A stretch of 40,292 bases of DNA from an uncultured Lachnospiraceae bacterium (GTDB taxonomy: Bacteria; Bacillota; Clostridia; Lachnospirales; Lachnospiraceae), in NCBI GenBank assembly GCA_947566645.1, contig CANOKL010000040.1, positions 1-40,292 of the forward strand, in the 5' to 3' direction. Within the stretch, counting starts at the first letter, position 1; each line of letters opens with the position of its first letter. Positions 21,474 through 30,892 of this stretch are shown piece after piece. The notes under the pieces are model-generated. The model did not search any database. It saw only the letters and a program-made list of their open reading frames with translations, and had not been told where the DNA came from. A program made the position numbers and the translations under genes.

Positions 21474-22529
21474 ATGTACAGAGATCATACGAGGAAGATA
21501 AGTATTGGGAATGTAACCATCGGAGGGGGCAGCGCGGTTGCGGTTCAGTCCATGACAAATACCCGGACCGAGGATATAGCAGGAACAGTTTCCCAGATCC
21601 TTGCACTGGAGCGCGCAGGATGTGAGATCATCCGCTGCGCGGTTCCGACCATGGAGGCGGCAGAAGCACTGGGGGAGATTAAGAAACAGATACATATCCC
21701 GCTTGTGGCGGATATTCATTTTGACTACAGACTTGCCATAGAGGCGATCCTGCACGGGGCAGACAAGATCCGGATTAACCCTGGGAATATCGGGGACGAG
21801 TCCCATGTAAAGGCGGTTGTGGACAAGGCAAAGGAATACCATGCGCCCATCCGTGTGGGTGTGAACAGCGGCTCTCTTGAGAAGCCCCTGATTGAAAAAT
21901 ACGGCAGGGTGACGGCAGAGGGTCTGGCAGAAAGCGCCCTGGATAAGGTACATATGATAGAAAGGCTTGGCTATGAGGAGCTGGTAGTGAGCATCAAATC
22001 CTCGGATGTACTTATGTGCGTCAGGGCTCACGAAGAGATTGCGAAGAAATGCCCCTATCCTCTCCATGTGGGCATCACGGAGGCAGGGACGCTCCTTGCA
22101 GGAAATATTAAGTCCTCCATCGGTCTTGGACTGATCCTCCATCAGGGAATCGGGGATACCATCCGTGTGTCCCTCACCGGGGATCCGGTGGAAGAGATTA
22201 AGTCTGCAAAGCTGATCCTCCGGACACTTGGGCTGCGAAAAGGGGGCATAGAAGTGGTATCCTGCCCTACCTGCGGGAGAACGAAGATTGATCTCATCGG
22301 CCTTGCGAATCAGGTGGAGGAGATGGTGGCAGATATTCCGCTTGATCTCAAGGTGGCTGTAATGGGCTGCGTGGTGAACGGGCCGGGAGAAGCGAAGGAA
22401 GCGGATATCGGCATTGCAGGCGGCATCGGCGAAGGACTTCTGATAAAAAAAGGAGAGGTCGTTAAGAAGGTAAAGGAAGAGGAACTACTGGAGACACTGA
22501 GACAGGAGTTGTTACACTGGAATGAATAG
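21474..22529 (+). CDS. ispG: 4-hydroxy-3-methylbut-2-enyl diphosphate synthase (IspG/GcpE)
   Basis: A 351-aa iron-sulfur enzyme of the MEP isoprenoid pathway, converting MEcPP to HMBPP. The N-terminal TIM barrel contains VAVQSMTNTRTED, RCAVP and VADIHFDYRLA. The C-terminal [4Fe-4S] domain has SCPTCGR and MGCVVNGPGEAKEADIG, carrying the three Cys ligands and the Glu. I use ATG 21474, 8 nt after AGAGG; the in-frame GTG at 21465 has no ribosome site. It overlaps polC by 8 nt. In related genomes ispG usually follows dxr and rseP; here the large inverted repeat and an unrelated gene precede it. Confidence 0.96.
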   Translation: MYRDHTRKISIGNVTIGGGSAVAVQSMTNTRTEDIAGTVSQILALERAGCEIIRCAVPTMEAAEALGEIKKQIHIPLVADIHFDYRLAIEAILHGADKIRINPGNIGDESHVKAVVDKAKEYHAPIRVGVNSGSLEKPLIEKYGRVTAEGLAESALDKVHMIERLGYEELVVSIKSSDVLMCVRAHEEIAKKCPYPLHVGITEAGTLLAGNIKSSIGLGLILHQGIGDTIRVSLTGDPVEEIKSAKLILRTLGLRKGGIEVVSCPTCGRTKIDLIGLANQVEEMVADIPLDLKVAVMGCVVNGPGEAKEADIGIAGGIGEGLLIKKGEVVKKVKEEELLETLRQELLHWNE

Positions 22530-25500
22530 AACAGAGACAGGAAAACTATTTTTTGAAGTTTTTCCCACCCTGAAAGTGGAGGACGGGCTTAAGGAGCTGT
22601 TTTCGGACGTGCAGGTTACTAAGGTGGCAACGAATTCCATGCGCACCTTTCTTAAGGTGCACCTTAAGAGCAGCCATCTCATTCAGAAAAACCAGATCTA
22701 TGAGATGGAGCACCTGATTAAGTTACAGCTCTTTCCAAGGAGCAGGCTGACCATAGAGATCCGGGAGAGCTTCGAGCTGTCCGGGCAGTATACGCCGGAA
22801 AATATTATGACAGAATATTTTGAAAGCTTTCTTATTGAGTTAAATGCTAAAAGTGTGGTAGAGAGAAGCATGTTCCAAAATGCCCGGTATGCATTTGAGG
22901 ACGAGAATATTCTGTGCCTGCAGCTTACAGATACCATTGTCGCCCAGGGAAAGAAAGAGTCCATGGCATCCTATTTAACGGATGTGTACGAGAACCGGTT
23001 TGGAAAGCCCATTGAGGTGCGCATCCTTTACAGGGAGGCGAAGGAGAGCAGGCTTAAGTATAATGACATGAAGCTTAAGCAGGAGGTAGACTCCATTCTC
23101 TCCCAGGCGGCTTCCATTAAGAAAAAACAGGCGGAAGCATCTGCGAAGGCTGAGGGAAAGAAAAAGGAGTCCGGGGAGAGAAGAGCCTTTGCCCCGAGAA
23201 GTAAAGGGCCTGATGCAGACGGTCTGGTCTACGGGCGTCCTTTTGATGATGAGGGAACGATAGAGCTTGCTCAGGTAGTCGGCGAGATGGGAGAGATTCT
23301 GTTCAGAGGCAAGGTGCTGAATGTTGAGACAAGAGAGATCCGTAATGAGAAGACGATTATCATATATTCCGTGACCGATTTTACAGACACCATCACAGTA
23401 AAGATGTTTGTAAGAAATGAACAGCTGCCGGATATACTCGGCGAGGTAAAGAGCGGAGCATTTTTAAAGATAAAGGGTGTTACTACCATTGATAAATACG
23501 ACGGGGAGCTGACCATCGGCTCTGTATCCGGCATTAAGAAGATTCCTGATTTTACCGAGACCAGAAAGGATACAGCGCCGGAGAAGAGGGTAGAGCTTCA
23601 CTGCCACACAAAGATGAGTGATATGGACGGCGTGTCCGAGGTGAGGGATATCGTAAAGCGGGCACACGACTGGGGACATAAGGCCATTGCCATTACTGAC
23701 CACGGAGTGGTACAGTCCTTTCCGGATGCGAACCACTATATTGAGACCCTTGATAAGGATGATCCCTTTAAAGTGATTTACGGTGTGGAGGGATATCTGG
23801 TGGATGATCTCCAGGATGTGGCAGTAAATGGGAAGGGACAGTCCCTGGAGGGAACTTATGTTGTCTTTGACCTGGAGACGACCGGGTTCAGCCCGATTAA
23901 AGATAAGATAATTGAGATCGGGGCTGTTAAGGTGGAGAATGGCGTGATCAGGGATCATTACAGCACTTTTGTAAATCCAGGGGTGCCGATTCCGTTTCAG
24001 ATTACCCAGCTTACCAGTATTACAGATCAGATGGTTATGGGTTCGCCGGACATTGAGACAGTGCTTCCAGAGTTTCTTGAGTTTGTGGGGGACGCGGTGC
24101 TGGTGGCGCACAATGCGTCCTTTGATGTGGGATTTATTGAGCAGAACTGCCGTTATCAGGACATTGAGCCTGATTTTACGTCAGTGGATACGGTTGCACT
24201 GGCGAGAATTCTTCTGCCCACCCTCTCGAAGTTTAAGCTGAATGTGGTGGCAAAGGCCCTCAATATTTCCCAGGAGCATCATCACCGCGCGGTGGACGAT
24301 GCAAGAGTGACGGCAGAGATCTTCGTGAAGTTTATTCAGATGCTTCATGACATGGATATTTACGACCTGGAGAAGCTGAACCAGTACGGCGCCCACAACG
24401 TGGAGGCTGTAAAGAAGCTTCCCACCTATCATGTGATTATACTTGCAAAAAATAATACGGGGAGAGTGAACCTTTATACTCTGATATCCAAGTCCCACCT
24501 TACTTATTATGCCAGGAGGCCCCGGATTCCAAAAAGTGAGCTGTCAAAGCACCGTGAGGGGCTTCTGGTGGGGAGTGCATGTGAGGCAGGAGAGCTGTAT
24601 CAGGCGATTCTGAACGAGAAGTCCGATGAACGGATTGCAAAGATTGTAAATTATTATGATTACCTGGAACTGCAGCCAGTAGGAAACAACCAGTTTATGA
24701 TTGAAAGCCCTAGGATTACCAGGGTGAACAGCATTGAGGATATCCAGAATATTAACCGGCAGATCATTAAGCTGGGGGAGAGGTTCAATAAGCCGGTAGT
24801 GGCTACATGCGACGTGCATTTTCTTGACCCGGAGGATGAGGTATACCGCCGGATCATTATGACCGGAAAGGGATTTAACGATGCGGACAGCCAGGCGCCT
24901 CTTTACCTTCATACAACAGAGGAGATGCTCTCCGAATTTGAGTACCTGGGCTCTGCAAAGGCAAGGGAGATTGTGATTGAAAATCCTGGTAAAATCGCGG
25001 ATATGATTGAGAAAATCTCTCCGGTGCGCCCTGATAAATGTCCGCCTGTCATACCGGATTCTGATAAGGATCTGAAAAAGATCTGCTACGACAAGGCACA
25101 TTCCATGTATGGGGATCCCCTGCCGGAGATCGTAACGGAACGGCTGGAGCGTGAGCTGAACTCGATTATTTCCAACGGTTTTGCAGTTATGTATATCATT
25201 GCCCAGAAGCTGGTATGGAAATCAAATGAGGATGGATACCTGGTGGGCTCCCGGGGTTCCGTAGGTTCCTCCTTTGTGGCGACCATGGCGGGAATCACGG
25301 AGGTAAATCCTCTAAGCCCCCATTATTACTGTAAGAAGTGCCATTACAGTGATTTTACCTCAGAGGAGGTAAAGGCCTTTGCAGGCGGCTGCGGGTGGGA
25401 TATGCCGGATAAGCTGTGCCCGGTCTGCGGCGAGCCCCTTGTAAAGGACGGGTTCGACATCCCCTTTGAGACGTTCCTTGGATTTAAGGGAAATAAGGAG

Positions 25501-26991
25501 CCGGATATTGACCTGAACTTTTCGGGTGATTATCAGAGCAATGCCCATAAGTATACGGAGGTCATTTTCGGGGAAGGGCAGACCTTCCGTGCCGGAACCA
25601 TTGGAACACTGGCGGATAAGACGGCGTTCGGGTATGTGAAAAATTATTTTGAAGAGCGCGGACACAGGAAGAGAAAGTGCGAGATTGACCGTATTGTACA
25701 GGGCTGTACCGGTATTCGCAGGAGCACCGGGCAGCACCCAGGAGGAATCATCGTGCTTCCCCACGGGGAGAATATCAATTCCTTTACCCCGGTGCAGCAT
25801 CCGGCGAATGATATGAATACGGATATTATTACCACACATTTTGACTACCACTCCATTGACCACAACCTGTTAAAGCTTGATATTCTTGGACATGATGATC
25901 CGACCATGATTAAGTCTCTGGAGGCATATATCAGCTCGCCTGCCATGGAAAATGAATATAATGAGACAGATAATCCATTCGTGGCAACGAATATTCCGCT
26001 GGACGACAGGGGGGTTATGTCCCTGTTTCACGATACGTCAGCCCTTGGAATTACGCCGGATGATATTGGCGGCTGCCCGGTAGGCTGCCTGGGAATCCCG
26101 GAGTTCGGGACAGACTTCGTCATTCAGATGGTGGTGGATACGAAGCCCCAGACCTTATCCGATCTGATCAGGATCTCTGGTCTGTCCCATGGGACGGACG
26201 TGTGGCTTAACAATGCCCAGGAGCTTATTAAGAGTGGAAAGGCAACGATTTCTACTGCTATATGCACCAGGGATGATATTATGACATATCTTATAAATAA
26301 AGGGATGGACAGTGAAGAGTCCTTCACTATCATGGAGCGTGTCCGTAAGGGTACGGTCGCAAAGGGAAAATGTAAGGAGTGGCCCCAGTTTAAGGAGGAT
26401 ATGAAGGCAAACGGCATACCGGACTGGTATATTTGGTCCTGTGAGAAGATTAAGTATATGTTTCCCAAGGCCCATGCGGCGGCCTATGTTATGATGGCAT
26501 ATAGGATTGCCTACTGCAAGATTCATTTTCCGCTTGCTTATTATGCGTCTTACTTTGGAATCCGCGCGGATGCATTTTCCTATGAGATCATGTGCCAGGG
26601 AAAAGAAAACCTGCAGCAGCGTATTGATGACTATAACAGGCGTTCCGACTCCTTAAGCAAGAAGGAGCAGGATACGATGAAGGACATGCGGATTGTCCAG
26701 GAAATGTATGCCCGGGGATTCGAGTTCCTGCCCATTGACATTTACCGCGCCAAGGCATCAAAATTCTGTATCATAGACGGAAAGCTCATGCCCCCCTTTA
26801 CCAGTATTGACGGAATGGGCGAGAAGGCGGCGGAGGCGGTGGAGGAAGCCGCAAAAGACGGACCATATCTGTCGAAGGATGATTTCCGCCAGAGAACGAA
26901 GGCAAGTCAGACGGTGATTGACAGTATGAGCGAGCTGGGGCTTCTCGGAGACCTGCCTGAATCAAACCAGCTTTCTCTGTTTGACTTATAG
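22522..26991 (+). CDS. polC: DNA polymerase III alpha subunit, Gram-positive PolC
   Basis: The 1489-aa replicative polymerase with built-in proofreading. In order: N-terminal domain, OB fold (about 230-345), PHP domain starting RVELHCHTKMSDMDG (about 355), a DEDDh exonuclease inserted in the PHP domain (VVFDLETTGFSP at about 447; HHRAVDDA as motif III), the zinc-binding set CKKC...CPVCG (about 935-975), the palm aspartates in EPDIDLNFSGDY (about 990-1000), fingers, and a C-terminal tail ending NQLSLFDL. The QLSLF is the beta-clamp-binding motif. Length is normal and no disruption was seen. It is co-translated with ispG (8-nt overlap). Confidence 0.97.
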   Translation: MNRTETGKLFFEVFPTLKVEDGLKELFSDVQVTKVATNSMRTFLKVHLKSSHLIQKNQIYEMEHLIKLQLFPRSRLTIEIRESFELSGQYTPENIMTEYFESFLIELNAKSVVERSMFQNARYAFEDENILCLQLTDTIVAQGKKESMASYLTDVYENRFGKPIEVRILYREAKESRLKYNDMKLKQEVDSILSQAASIKKKQAEASAKAEGKKKESGERRAFAPRSKGPDADGLVYGRPFDDEGTIELAQVVGEMGEILFRGKVLNVETREIRNEKTIIIYSVTDFTDTITVKMFVRNEQLPDILGEVKSGAFLKIKGVTTIDKYDGELTIGSVSGIKKIPDFTETRKDTAPEKRVELHCHTKMSDMDGVSEVRDIVKRAHDWGHKAIAITDHGVVQSFPDANHYIETLDKDDPFKVIYGVEGYLVDDLQDVAVNGKGQSLEGTYVVFDLETTGFSPIKDKIIEIGAVKVENGVIRDHYSTFVNPGVPIPFQITQLTSITDQMVMGSPDIETVLPEFLEFVGDAVLVAHNASFDVGFIEQNCRYQDIEPDFTSVDTVALARILLPTLSKFKLNVVAKALNISQEHHHRAVDDARVTAEIFVKFIQMLHDMDIYDLEKLNQYGAHNVEAVKKLPTYHVIILAKNNTGRVNLYTLISKSHLTYYARRPRIPKSELSKHREGLLVGSACEAGELYQAILNEKSDERIAKIVNYYDYLELQPVGNNQFMIESPRITRVNSIEDIQNINRQIIKLGERFNKPVVATCDVHFLDPEDEVYRRIIMTGKGFNDADSQAPLYLHTTEEMLSEFEYLGSAKAREIVIENPGKIADMIEKISPVRPDKCPPVIPDSDKDLKKICYDKAHSMYGDPLPEIVTERLERELNSIISNGFAVMYIIAQKLVWKSNEDGYLVGSRGSVGSSFVATMAGITEVNPLSPHYYCKKCHYSDFTSEEVKAFAGGCGWDMPDKLCPVCGEPLVKDGFDIPFETFLGFKGNKEPDIDLNFSGDYQSNAHKYTEVIFGEGQTFRAGTIGTLADKTAFGYVKNYFEERGHRKRKCEIDRIVQGCTGIRRSTGQHPGGIIVLPHGENINSFTPVQHPANDMNTDIITTHFDYHSIDHNLLKLDILGHDDPTMIKSLEAYISSPAMENEYNETDNPFVATNIPLDDRGVMSLFHDTSALGITPDDIGGCPVGCLGIPEFGTDFVIQMVVDTKPQTLSDLIRISGLSHGTDVWLNNAQELIKSGKATISTAICTRDDIMTYLINKGMDSEESFTIMERVRKGTVAKGKCKEWPQFKEDMKANGIPDWYIWSCEKIKYMFPKAHAAAYVMMAYRIAYCKIHFPLAYYASYFGIRADAFSYEIMCQGKENLQQRIDDYNRRSDSLSKKEQDTMKDMRIVQEMYARGFEFLPIDIYRAKASKFCIIDGKLMPPFTSIDGMGEKAAEAVEEAAKDGPYLSKDDFRQRTKASQTVIDSMSELGLLGDLPESNQLSLFDL

Positions 26992-27125
26992 GTGCAGTCT
27001 GCGAATGTGCAGTAATTCCGCATAGTCACTGGGCGGCGATTCACCGTTTGCTTTAGAGGTACAGTTTCCGAATGTGATGCTGTGAGCCTGGCGGCGGTTT
27101 CATCTGTACGGTTTGAATGATTCGT
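26992..27125. repeat. Two imperfect tandem units downstream of polC
   Basis: Two units of about 65 bases are recognisably similar: both contain CAGTNTNCGAATGTG, then CTGGGCGGCG or CTGGCGGCGG, then a CCGTTTG or ACGGTTTG end. The second unit is bounded by GTACAG/CTGTAC. There is no T-run. The function is unknown; it may be a decayed element or mRNA 3'-end structure. Confidence 0.4.
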
Positions 27126-27156
27126 GTTATTTTTTTAAGAATGGAGGCATCCGGTT

Positions 27157-28023
27157 TTGAAAAAGAAATATATGGGGATCGTGTATATTGTCCTGTCAGC
27201 ATTTTGCTTTGCCCTGATGAACATGTTTGTGCATATGGCAGGCGATCTGCCTTCCGTGCAGAAGAGCTTTTTCAGGAACTTTGTGGCAGCGATTTTTGCC
27301 TGTATCCTTCTTGTAAAGGAAGGGGGTTCCTTTTGCTGTAAGAGAGAAAGTCTGAAATACTTGATTCTGCGGGCATCATTCGGGACAATCGGGATTCTGT
27401 GTAATTTTTATGCAGTGGATCATCTTGTGCTTGCGGACGCGTCCATGCTGAATAAGATGTCTCCGTTTTTTGCCGTGCTGTTCAGCCTGATTATTCTCAG
27501 GGAGAGGGTGACAGCCGTCCAGGCGCTGATTGTGGCCGGAGCTTTTGCGGGAAGCATGTTTGTGGTAAAGCCCACATTTGCCAATATGGATCTGTTCCCG
27601 TCACTTCTCGGGCTGCTGGGCGGCATTTGTGCGGGGGCGGCATACACCATGGTGAGAAAGCTTGGCACTATGGGGGTGAAGGGAGCCTATATTGTGTTCT
27701 TTTTCTCTGCGTTCTCCTGCCTGGTGACACTGCCGTGGCTTGTGTTTGATTATCATCCCATGAATGTTTCGCAGATTGTGATTCTGCTGCTTGCAGGCCT
27801 GTCGGCAGCAGGCGGACAGTTTTCCATTACAGCAGCGTACTGCCATGCCCCGGCCCGGGAAATATCGGTGTATGACTATTCGCAGATCATCTTTTCGGCG
27901 GGACTGGGATTTCTTGTGTTCGGGCAGATTCCGGATCTGTTAAGCTGGCTCGGGTATGGGATTATCTGCGCCATGGCGGTAGTCATGTTTTTCTATAACA
28001 ACCGCCCGGGGCGGTCTGTGTAA
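27157..28023 (+). CDS. EamA/DMT-family transporter
   Basis: A 288-aa protein with ten predicted membrane helices in two repeats of the EamA (drug/metabolite transporter) domain. The first runs from IVYIVLSAFCFALMNMFVHM, and the second starts around PSLLGLLGGICAGAAYTMVR. A conserved-type stretch LADASMLNKMSPFFAVLFS ends repeat one. The start is a TTG at 27157 with GGAGG 9 nt upstream; the first ATG (27172) lacks a ribosome site. Substrates of this family vary (amino acids, nucleotide sugars, drugs) and cannot be predicted here. Confidence 0.88.
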   Translation: MKKKYMGIVYIVLSAFCFALMNMFVHMAGDLPSVQKSFFRNFVAAIFACILLVKEGGSFCCKRESLKYLILRASFGTIGILCNFYAVDHLVLADASMLNKMSPFFAVLFSLIILRERVTAVQALIVAGAFAGSMFVVKPTFANMDLFPSLLGLLGGICAGAAYTMVRKLGTMGVKGAYIVFFFSAFSCLVTLPWLVFDYHPMNVSQIVILLLAGLSAAGGQFSITAAYCHAPAREISVYDYSQIIFSAGLGFLVFGQIPDLLSWLGYGIICAMAVVMFFYNNRPGRSV

Positions 28024-28046
28024 GGGTTTGGGGAGAAGGGGGAGTT

Positions 28047-28080
28047 ATTGTAACAGTGAAGGTATCTGAACTGTTACAAG
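28047..28080. repeat. Palindrome GTAACAGT/ACTGTTAC
   Basis: TTGTAACAGT pairs with ACTGTTACAA around a 12-base loop. The arms resemble the ends of the 27-bp mini-element at 10981. Flanking octamers GAGTTATT and AAGTCATT agree at six of eight positions, a weak hint of an old target duplication. Confidence 0.5.
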
Positions 28081-28149
28081 TCATTATTTATGGCTGCGGA
28101 GTGCGCAAAGCTGCGTACTTTAGGAGAATATGGTTTGCGGGGTGAGAGG

Positions 28150-28758
28150 ATGAGACAATTACAGATTACGTCATGGTGCCATGAGATGATCCGCTTATGG
28201 GTTCCGGAGGGAGGAGTCTATGTGGATGCCACCATGGGAAACGGAAATGATACCCTGTTGCTTTGTAAGCTGGCAGGAAAAGAGGGAAGAGTGTATGCTT
28301 TTGACATCCAGGAGACTGCCCTGCAAAGAACCAGGGAGTTACTTGGGACACACCAGGTTCTGGAATGTGCGGAGCTGATTCTGGACAGCCATGAGCATAT
28401 GGATCAGTATATAGAAGAAGGAAGTGCAGATGCGGTCTGCTTTAACTTCGGCTATCTGCCAGGGGGAGACCACAGGATTGCGACCTCTGCCGGTACGAGT
28501 TTGGAAGCTGTCAGGAAATCCCTGAAGATCTTAAAGCCAGGAGGCATGGCAAGTCTGTGCATCTACAGCGGCGGGGATACGGGATATGAGGAAAAGAAGA
28601 GGATCCTGGCAGATCTTAAGGAACTTCCGGCGAAGGAATATACAGTAATTGTAAATGAATACTACAACCGGAAGAATAATCCTCCGGTGCCGGTGTTTGT
28701 ATTTAGACATGGATCCAAATCAAATAATTTGACAGATAAAAAAATAGTGGTAGAATAA
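28150..28758 (+). CDS. mnmM: tRNA (mnm5s2U34) methyltransferase MnmM (YtqB family)
   Basis: A 202-aa class I SAM-dependent methyltransferase. Motif I is VDATMGNGNDT; FDIQETALQR is the acidic loop. The family-specific stretch NFGYLPGGDH and the end NNPPVPVFVFR match YtqB proteins. YtqB was recently shown in Bacillus and Staphylococcus to methylate nm5s2U34 in tRNA. ATG 28150 gives the normal family start (MRQLQITSWCHEMIRL); the frame extends upstream to 28090, but those residues are unlike the family and come from a repeat-rich region. It appears to be transcribed alone. Confidence 0.85.
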   Translation: MRQLQITSWCHEMIRLWVPEGGVYVDATMGNGNDTLLLCKLAGKEGRVYAFDIQETALQRTRELLGTHQVLECAELILDSHEHMDQYIEEGSADAVCFNFGYLPGGDHRIATSAGTSLEAVRKSLKILKPGGMASLCIYSGGDTGYEEKKRILADLKELPAKEYTVIVNEYYNRKNNPPVPVFVFRHGSKSNNLTDKKIVVE

Positions 28759-28809
28759 CATCATAGAAGGGTACTGCCGATAGACGGCTAGCCCGCTTAA
28801 TAGTTGTTA

Positions 28810-28852
28810 AAATAACCGCTATGTTTGCAGACAGGGGCGGTTATTTTTTTGT
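28810..28852 (+). terminator. Terminator after mnmM
   Basis: AATAACCGC pairs with GCGGTTATT around a loop, followed directly by TTTTTTT. This is a classic intrinsic terminator 55 bases past the mnmM stop. Confidence 0.88.
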
Positions 28853-28945
28853 CTTACTATGTACCCATAATGGTATTATAGTAGATTTGTAAGTATCTAT
28901 CAATTCCTGTCTTGAAAAAATGTTTGTTTAGAAAGGAAGGATATT

Positions 28946-29554
28946 ATGGCACTTGAAAACAAACTTGGAATAACAAATCCAGCAGAACTGGCACGCGAGG
29001 AAGAAAAAATTAGTAAGAAAAAGGCTCTTGAATTATTTGAGACAGGTTTTCTTGATAATTTGGAAGCAGGAACTTACAAAACACTTGCGGATATTCACGG
29101 TTTTTTGTTTGGAGAAATATATGATTTTGCAGGGAAGATTCGAACAGTTAACCTTGCAAAGGGGAATTTCCGTTTTGCACCGCTTATGTATTTGCAGGCA
29201 GCTCTTGAAAATATTGATCGTATGCCTCAATCAACATTTGATGAAATAATAGAAAAATATGTGGAAATGAACATTGCACATCCTTTTCGCGAGGGAAATG
29301 GCAGAAGTACCCGGATCTGGCTTGATTTGATGCTGAAAAAAGAATTGCATCAGGTGATTGACTGGAGTGAAGTGGATAAAGAGGACTATCTTTTGGCAAT
29401 GGAACGCAGCCCCATAAGAGATATTGAGATAAAGCACATATTGAGGGCAGCTCTGACGGAAGATATTAATAACCGTGACATTTATATGAAAGGGATTGAT
29501 ACGAGCTATTACTATGAGGGGTATATGATATATAAGGCCGAAGATTTAAAATAG
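28946..29554 (+). CDS. Class III Fic-domain AMP-transferase
   Basis: A 202-aa Fic protein. The active-site loop HPFREGNGRSTR is complete (His112, Glu116, Asn118, Arg120), and the flap region contains FAGKIRTVNLAKGNFRF. The C-terminus carries SYYYEG (Ser187 to Gly192), the (S/T)xxxE(G/N) autoinhibitory motif in the position found in class III enzymes such as Neisseria NmFic, whose GIEQSYYYEGYE end is nearly the same. It should attach AMP to a protein hydroxyl when de-repressed. AAGGAAGG precedes ATG 28946. It marks the left edge of an AT-rich accessory block. No separate antitoxin is expected in this class. Confidence 0.92.
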   Translation: MALENKLGITNPAELAREEEKISKKKALELFETGFLDNLEAGTYKTLADIHGFLFGEIYDFAGKIRTVNLAKGNFRFAPLMYLQAALENIDRMPQSTFDEIIEKYVEMNIAHPFREGNGRSTRIWLDLMLKKELHQVIDWSEVDKEDYLLAMERSPIRDIEIKHILRAALTEDINNRDIYMKGIDTSYYYEGYMIYKAEDLK

Positions 29555-29683
29555 AAGAACGTTTGGAAACAGCGGTAAACCGCTTGGTATGCAAGATTTC
29601 TACAAAACTTAGTAGTCAAAAGACATTAGATAGTATATAATAAAAACAGAACTATATATTAATTCACAAAAAGAGGAATAGAT

Positions 29684-30163
29684 TTGAATGATGCAAATGC
29701 TTTACAGCGAATTGAAAAAATATTTCCTGATTATTTTCAAAGATTCAAATTGCCAGACGGGGCAAGGGAAGAATTAATAAAAGTATATAGAGCATGCAGA
29801 AGTGGGAAATGTGATAAGAACTCTTTTTTACCTTCTTTTGAGGAAAACGGCTGTGTAATCAATCCTTTAGTTGATTTGACGGATCCTGGACAATATTCTT
29901 TATCGACGTTCGAGAAACCTAAAGATGTGAAAAGATTTGCAGGTGTTATATCTGATATGAAGGTTCCTTACCAGATTGCAGTTGGAGAGACCAATCCCAG
30001 ACACGGATTGGTACAACGGACGAGGGAAAGAACAAAGAAAAGGACATCGCATGTTGATTGGTGGCTTTATAAGGATGCGTCGCCATATGATGAGTTTGAA
30101 ATAATAGCTGATTTTGAAGAATATCTTCAAAACTATATGAAAGAAAGAGATGACAAGAAATGA
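29684..30163 (+). CDS. Unknown protein, first gene of a SecB-like operon
   Basis: A 159-aa cytoplasmic protein I do not recognise. The N-terminal helical part begins NDANALQRIEKIFPDYFQRF. The central GETNPRHGLVQRTRERTKKR is rich in arginine and is followed by HVDWWLY and an acidic C-terminus. The start is TTG 29684, with AAGAGGA 6 nt upstream and no in-frame ATG. TATAAT at 29636-29641 may be its -10. It overlaps the next gene by 4 nt (ATGA), so they are co-translated. The conserved-looking Arg, His and Trp residues hint at nucleic-acid or nucleotide binding, but this is only an impression. Confidence 0.7.
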   Translation: MNDANALQRIEKIFPDYFQRFKLPDGAREELIKVYRACRSGKCDKNSFLPSFEENGCVINPLVDLTDPGQYSLSTFEKPKDVKRFAGVISDMKVPYQIAVGETNPRHGLVQRTRERTKKRTSHVDWWLYKDASPYDEFEIIADFEEYLQNYMKERDDKK

Positions 30164-30882
30164 AAGAATTTATTAAATTGGATAAATATGGGCAACTTTA
30201 TATTGACAAGATTCTTTTTGAATCATATTTTCCAATTATTTTCACTTGTATAAATGATAAAAAAGATATTTTTATAAGCGTATGCTGCCAGAATAATGAA
30301 AAAGGATGTAAGTGGTTACTTGGAAAAACTGATGGGATAAGCATTGTAGGCATGCTTCAAGATGAGATGACAATCCGGCAATTGCTATTAGAGCATTCCG
30401 AAGGAAAGATATCTGTTGATTATGCGGAAAAAGCTGGATATGTAGTAGCTTATGATAATTCGGATTGGGATGAGGATAGTTCATATTTGCCGAAAAAGGA
30501 TTCGTATATGTATGCCGAAGAGGGAGAGTTTGAAGATGAGATTAAATATTTCTCTTCACTGAATGATTGTACGTCTTATAACAAGGAATACTATAAATAT
30601 GCTTTGGAAACATTGGGAGCGATAAGTAAAGAAATTGAACCAATGACAGAGACAATGGCTGTATTAGCATCAGCTATTGGAACTATTTCAATTCCAAGCG
30701 AAATCGTTAGTACGTTAAAAGTGTTTGGAAAATTGTGTACGAATCTTGCGATAAATACAGAAAAATATACAAACCGTGAAAGTTACAAATCTGTATGCAA
30801 TGAATTTTTCGGTGTGGTGTCAGAAAATTTAAGCATAAAGTTAGAATCGGAAGATAATAATTATTATACAGATGCAGCATAG
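30160..30882 (+). CDS. Unknown protein, second gene of the SecB-like operon
   Basis: A 240-aa protein with an alpha/beta N-terminal half (LYIDKILFESYFPIIFTCIN, then KKDIFISVCCQN and KWLLGKTDG), an acidic middle (YDNSDWDEDSSYLPKKDSYM), and a helical C-terminal third. Hydrophobic strands at 15-60 are too short for membrane helices. I cannot assign a family. It lies between an unknown gene (4-nt overlap) and the SecB-like gene (10-nt gap), so the three are one unit. In toxin-antitoxin-chaperone operons a SecB-like protein stabilises an aggregation-prone antitoxin; either unknown gene could be that client. Confidence 0.7.
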   Translation: MKEFIKLDKYGQLYIDKILFESYFPIIFTCINDKKDIFISVCCQNNEKGCKWLLGKTDGISIVGMLQDEMTIRQLLLEHSEGKISVDYAEKAGYVVAYDNSDWDEDSSYLPKKDSYMYAEEGEFEDEIKYFSSLNDCTSYNKEYYKYALETLGAISKEIEPMTETMAVLASAIGTISIPSEIVSTLKVFGKLCTNLAINTEKYTNRESYKSVCNEFFGVVSENLSIKLESEDNNYYTDAA

Positions 30883-30892
30883 AGGAGAAAAA

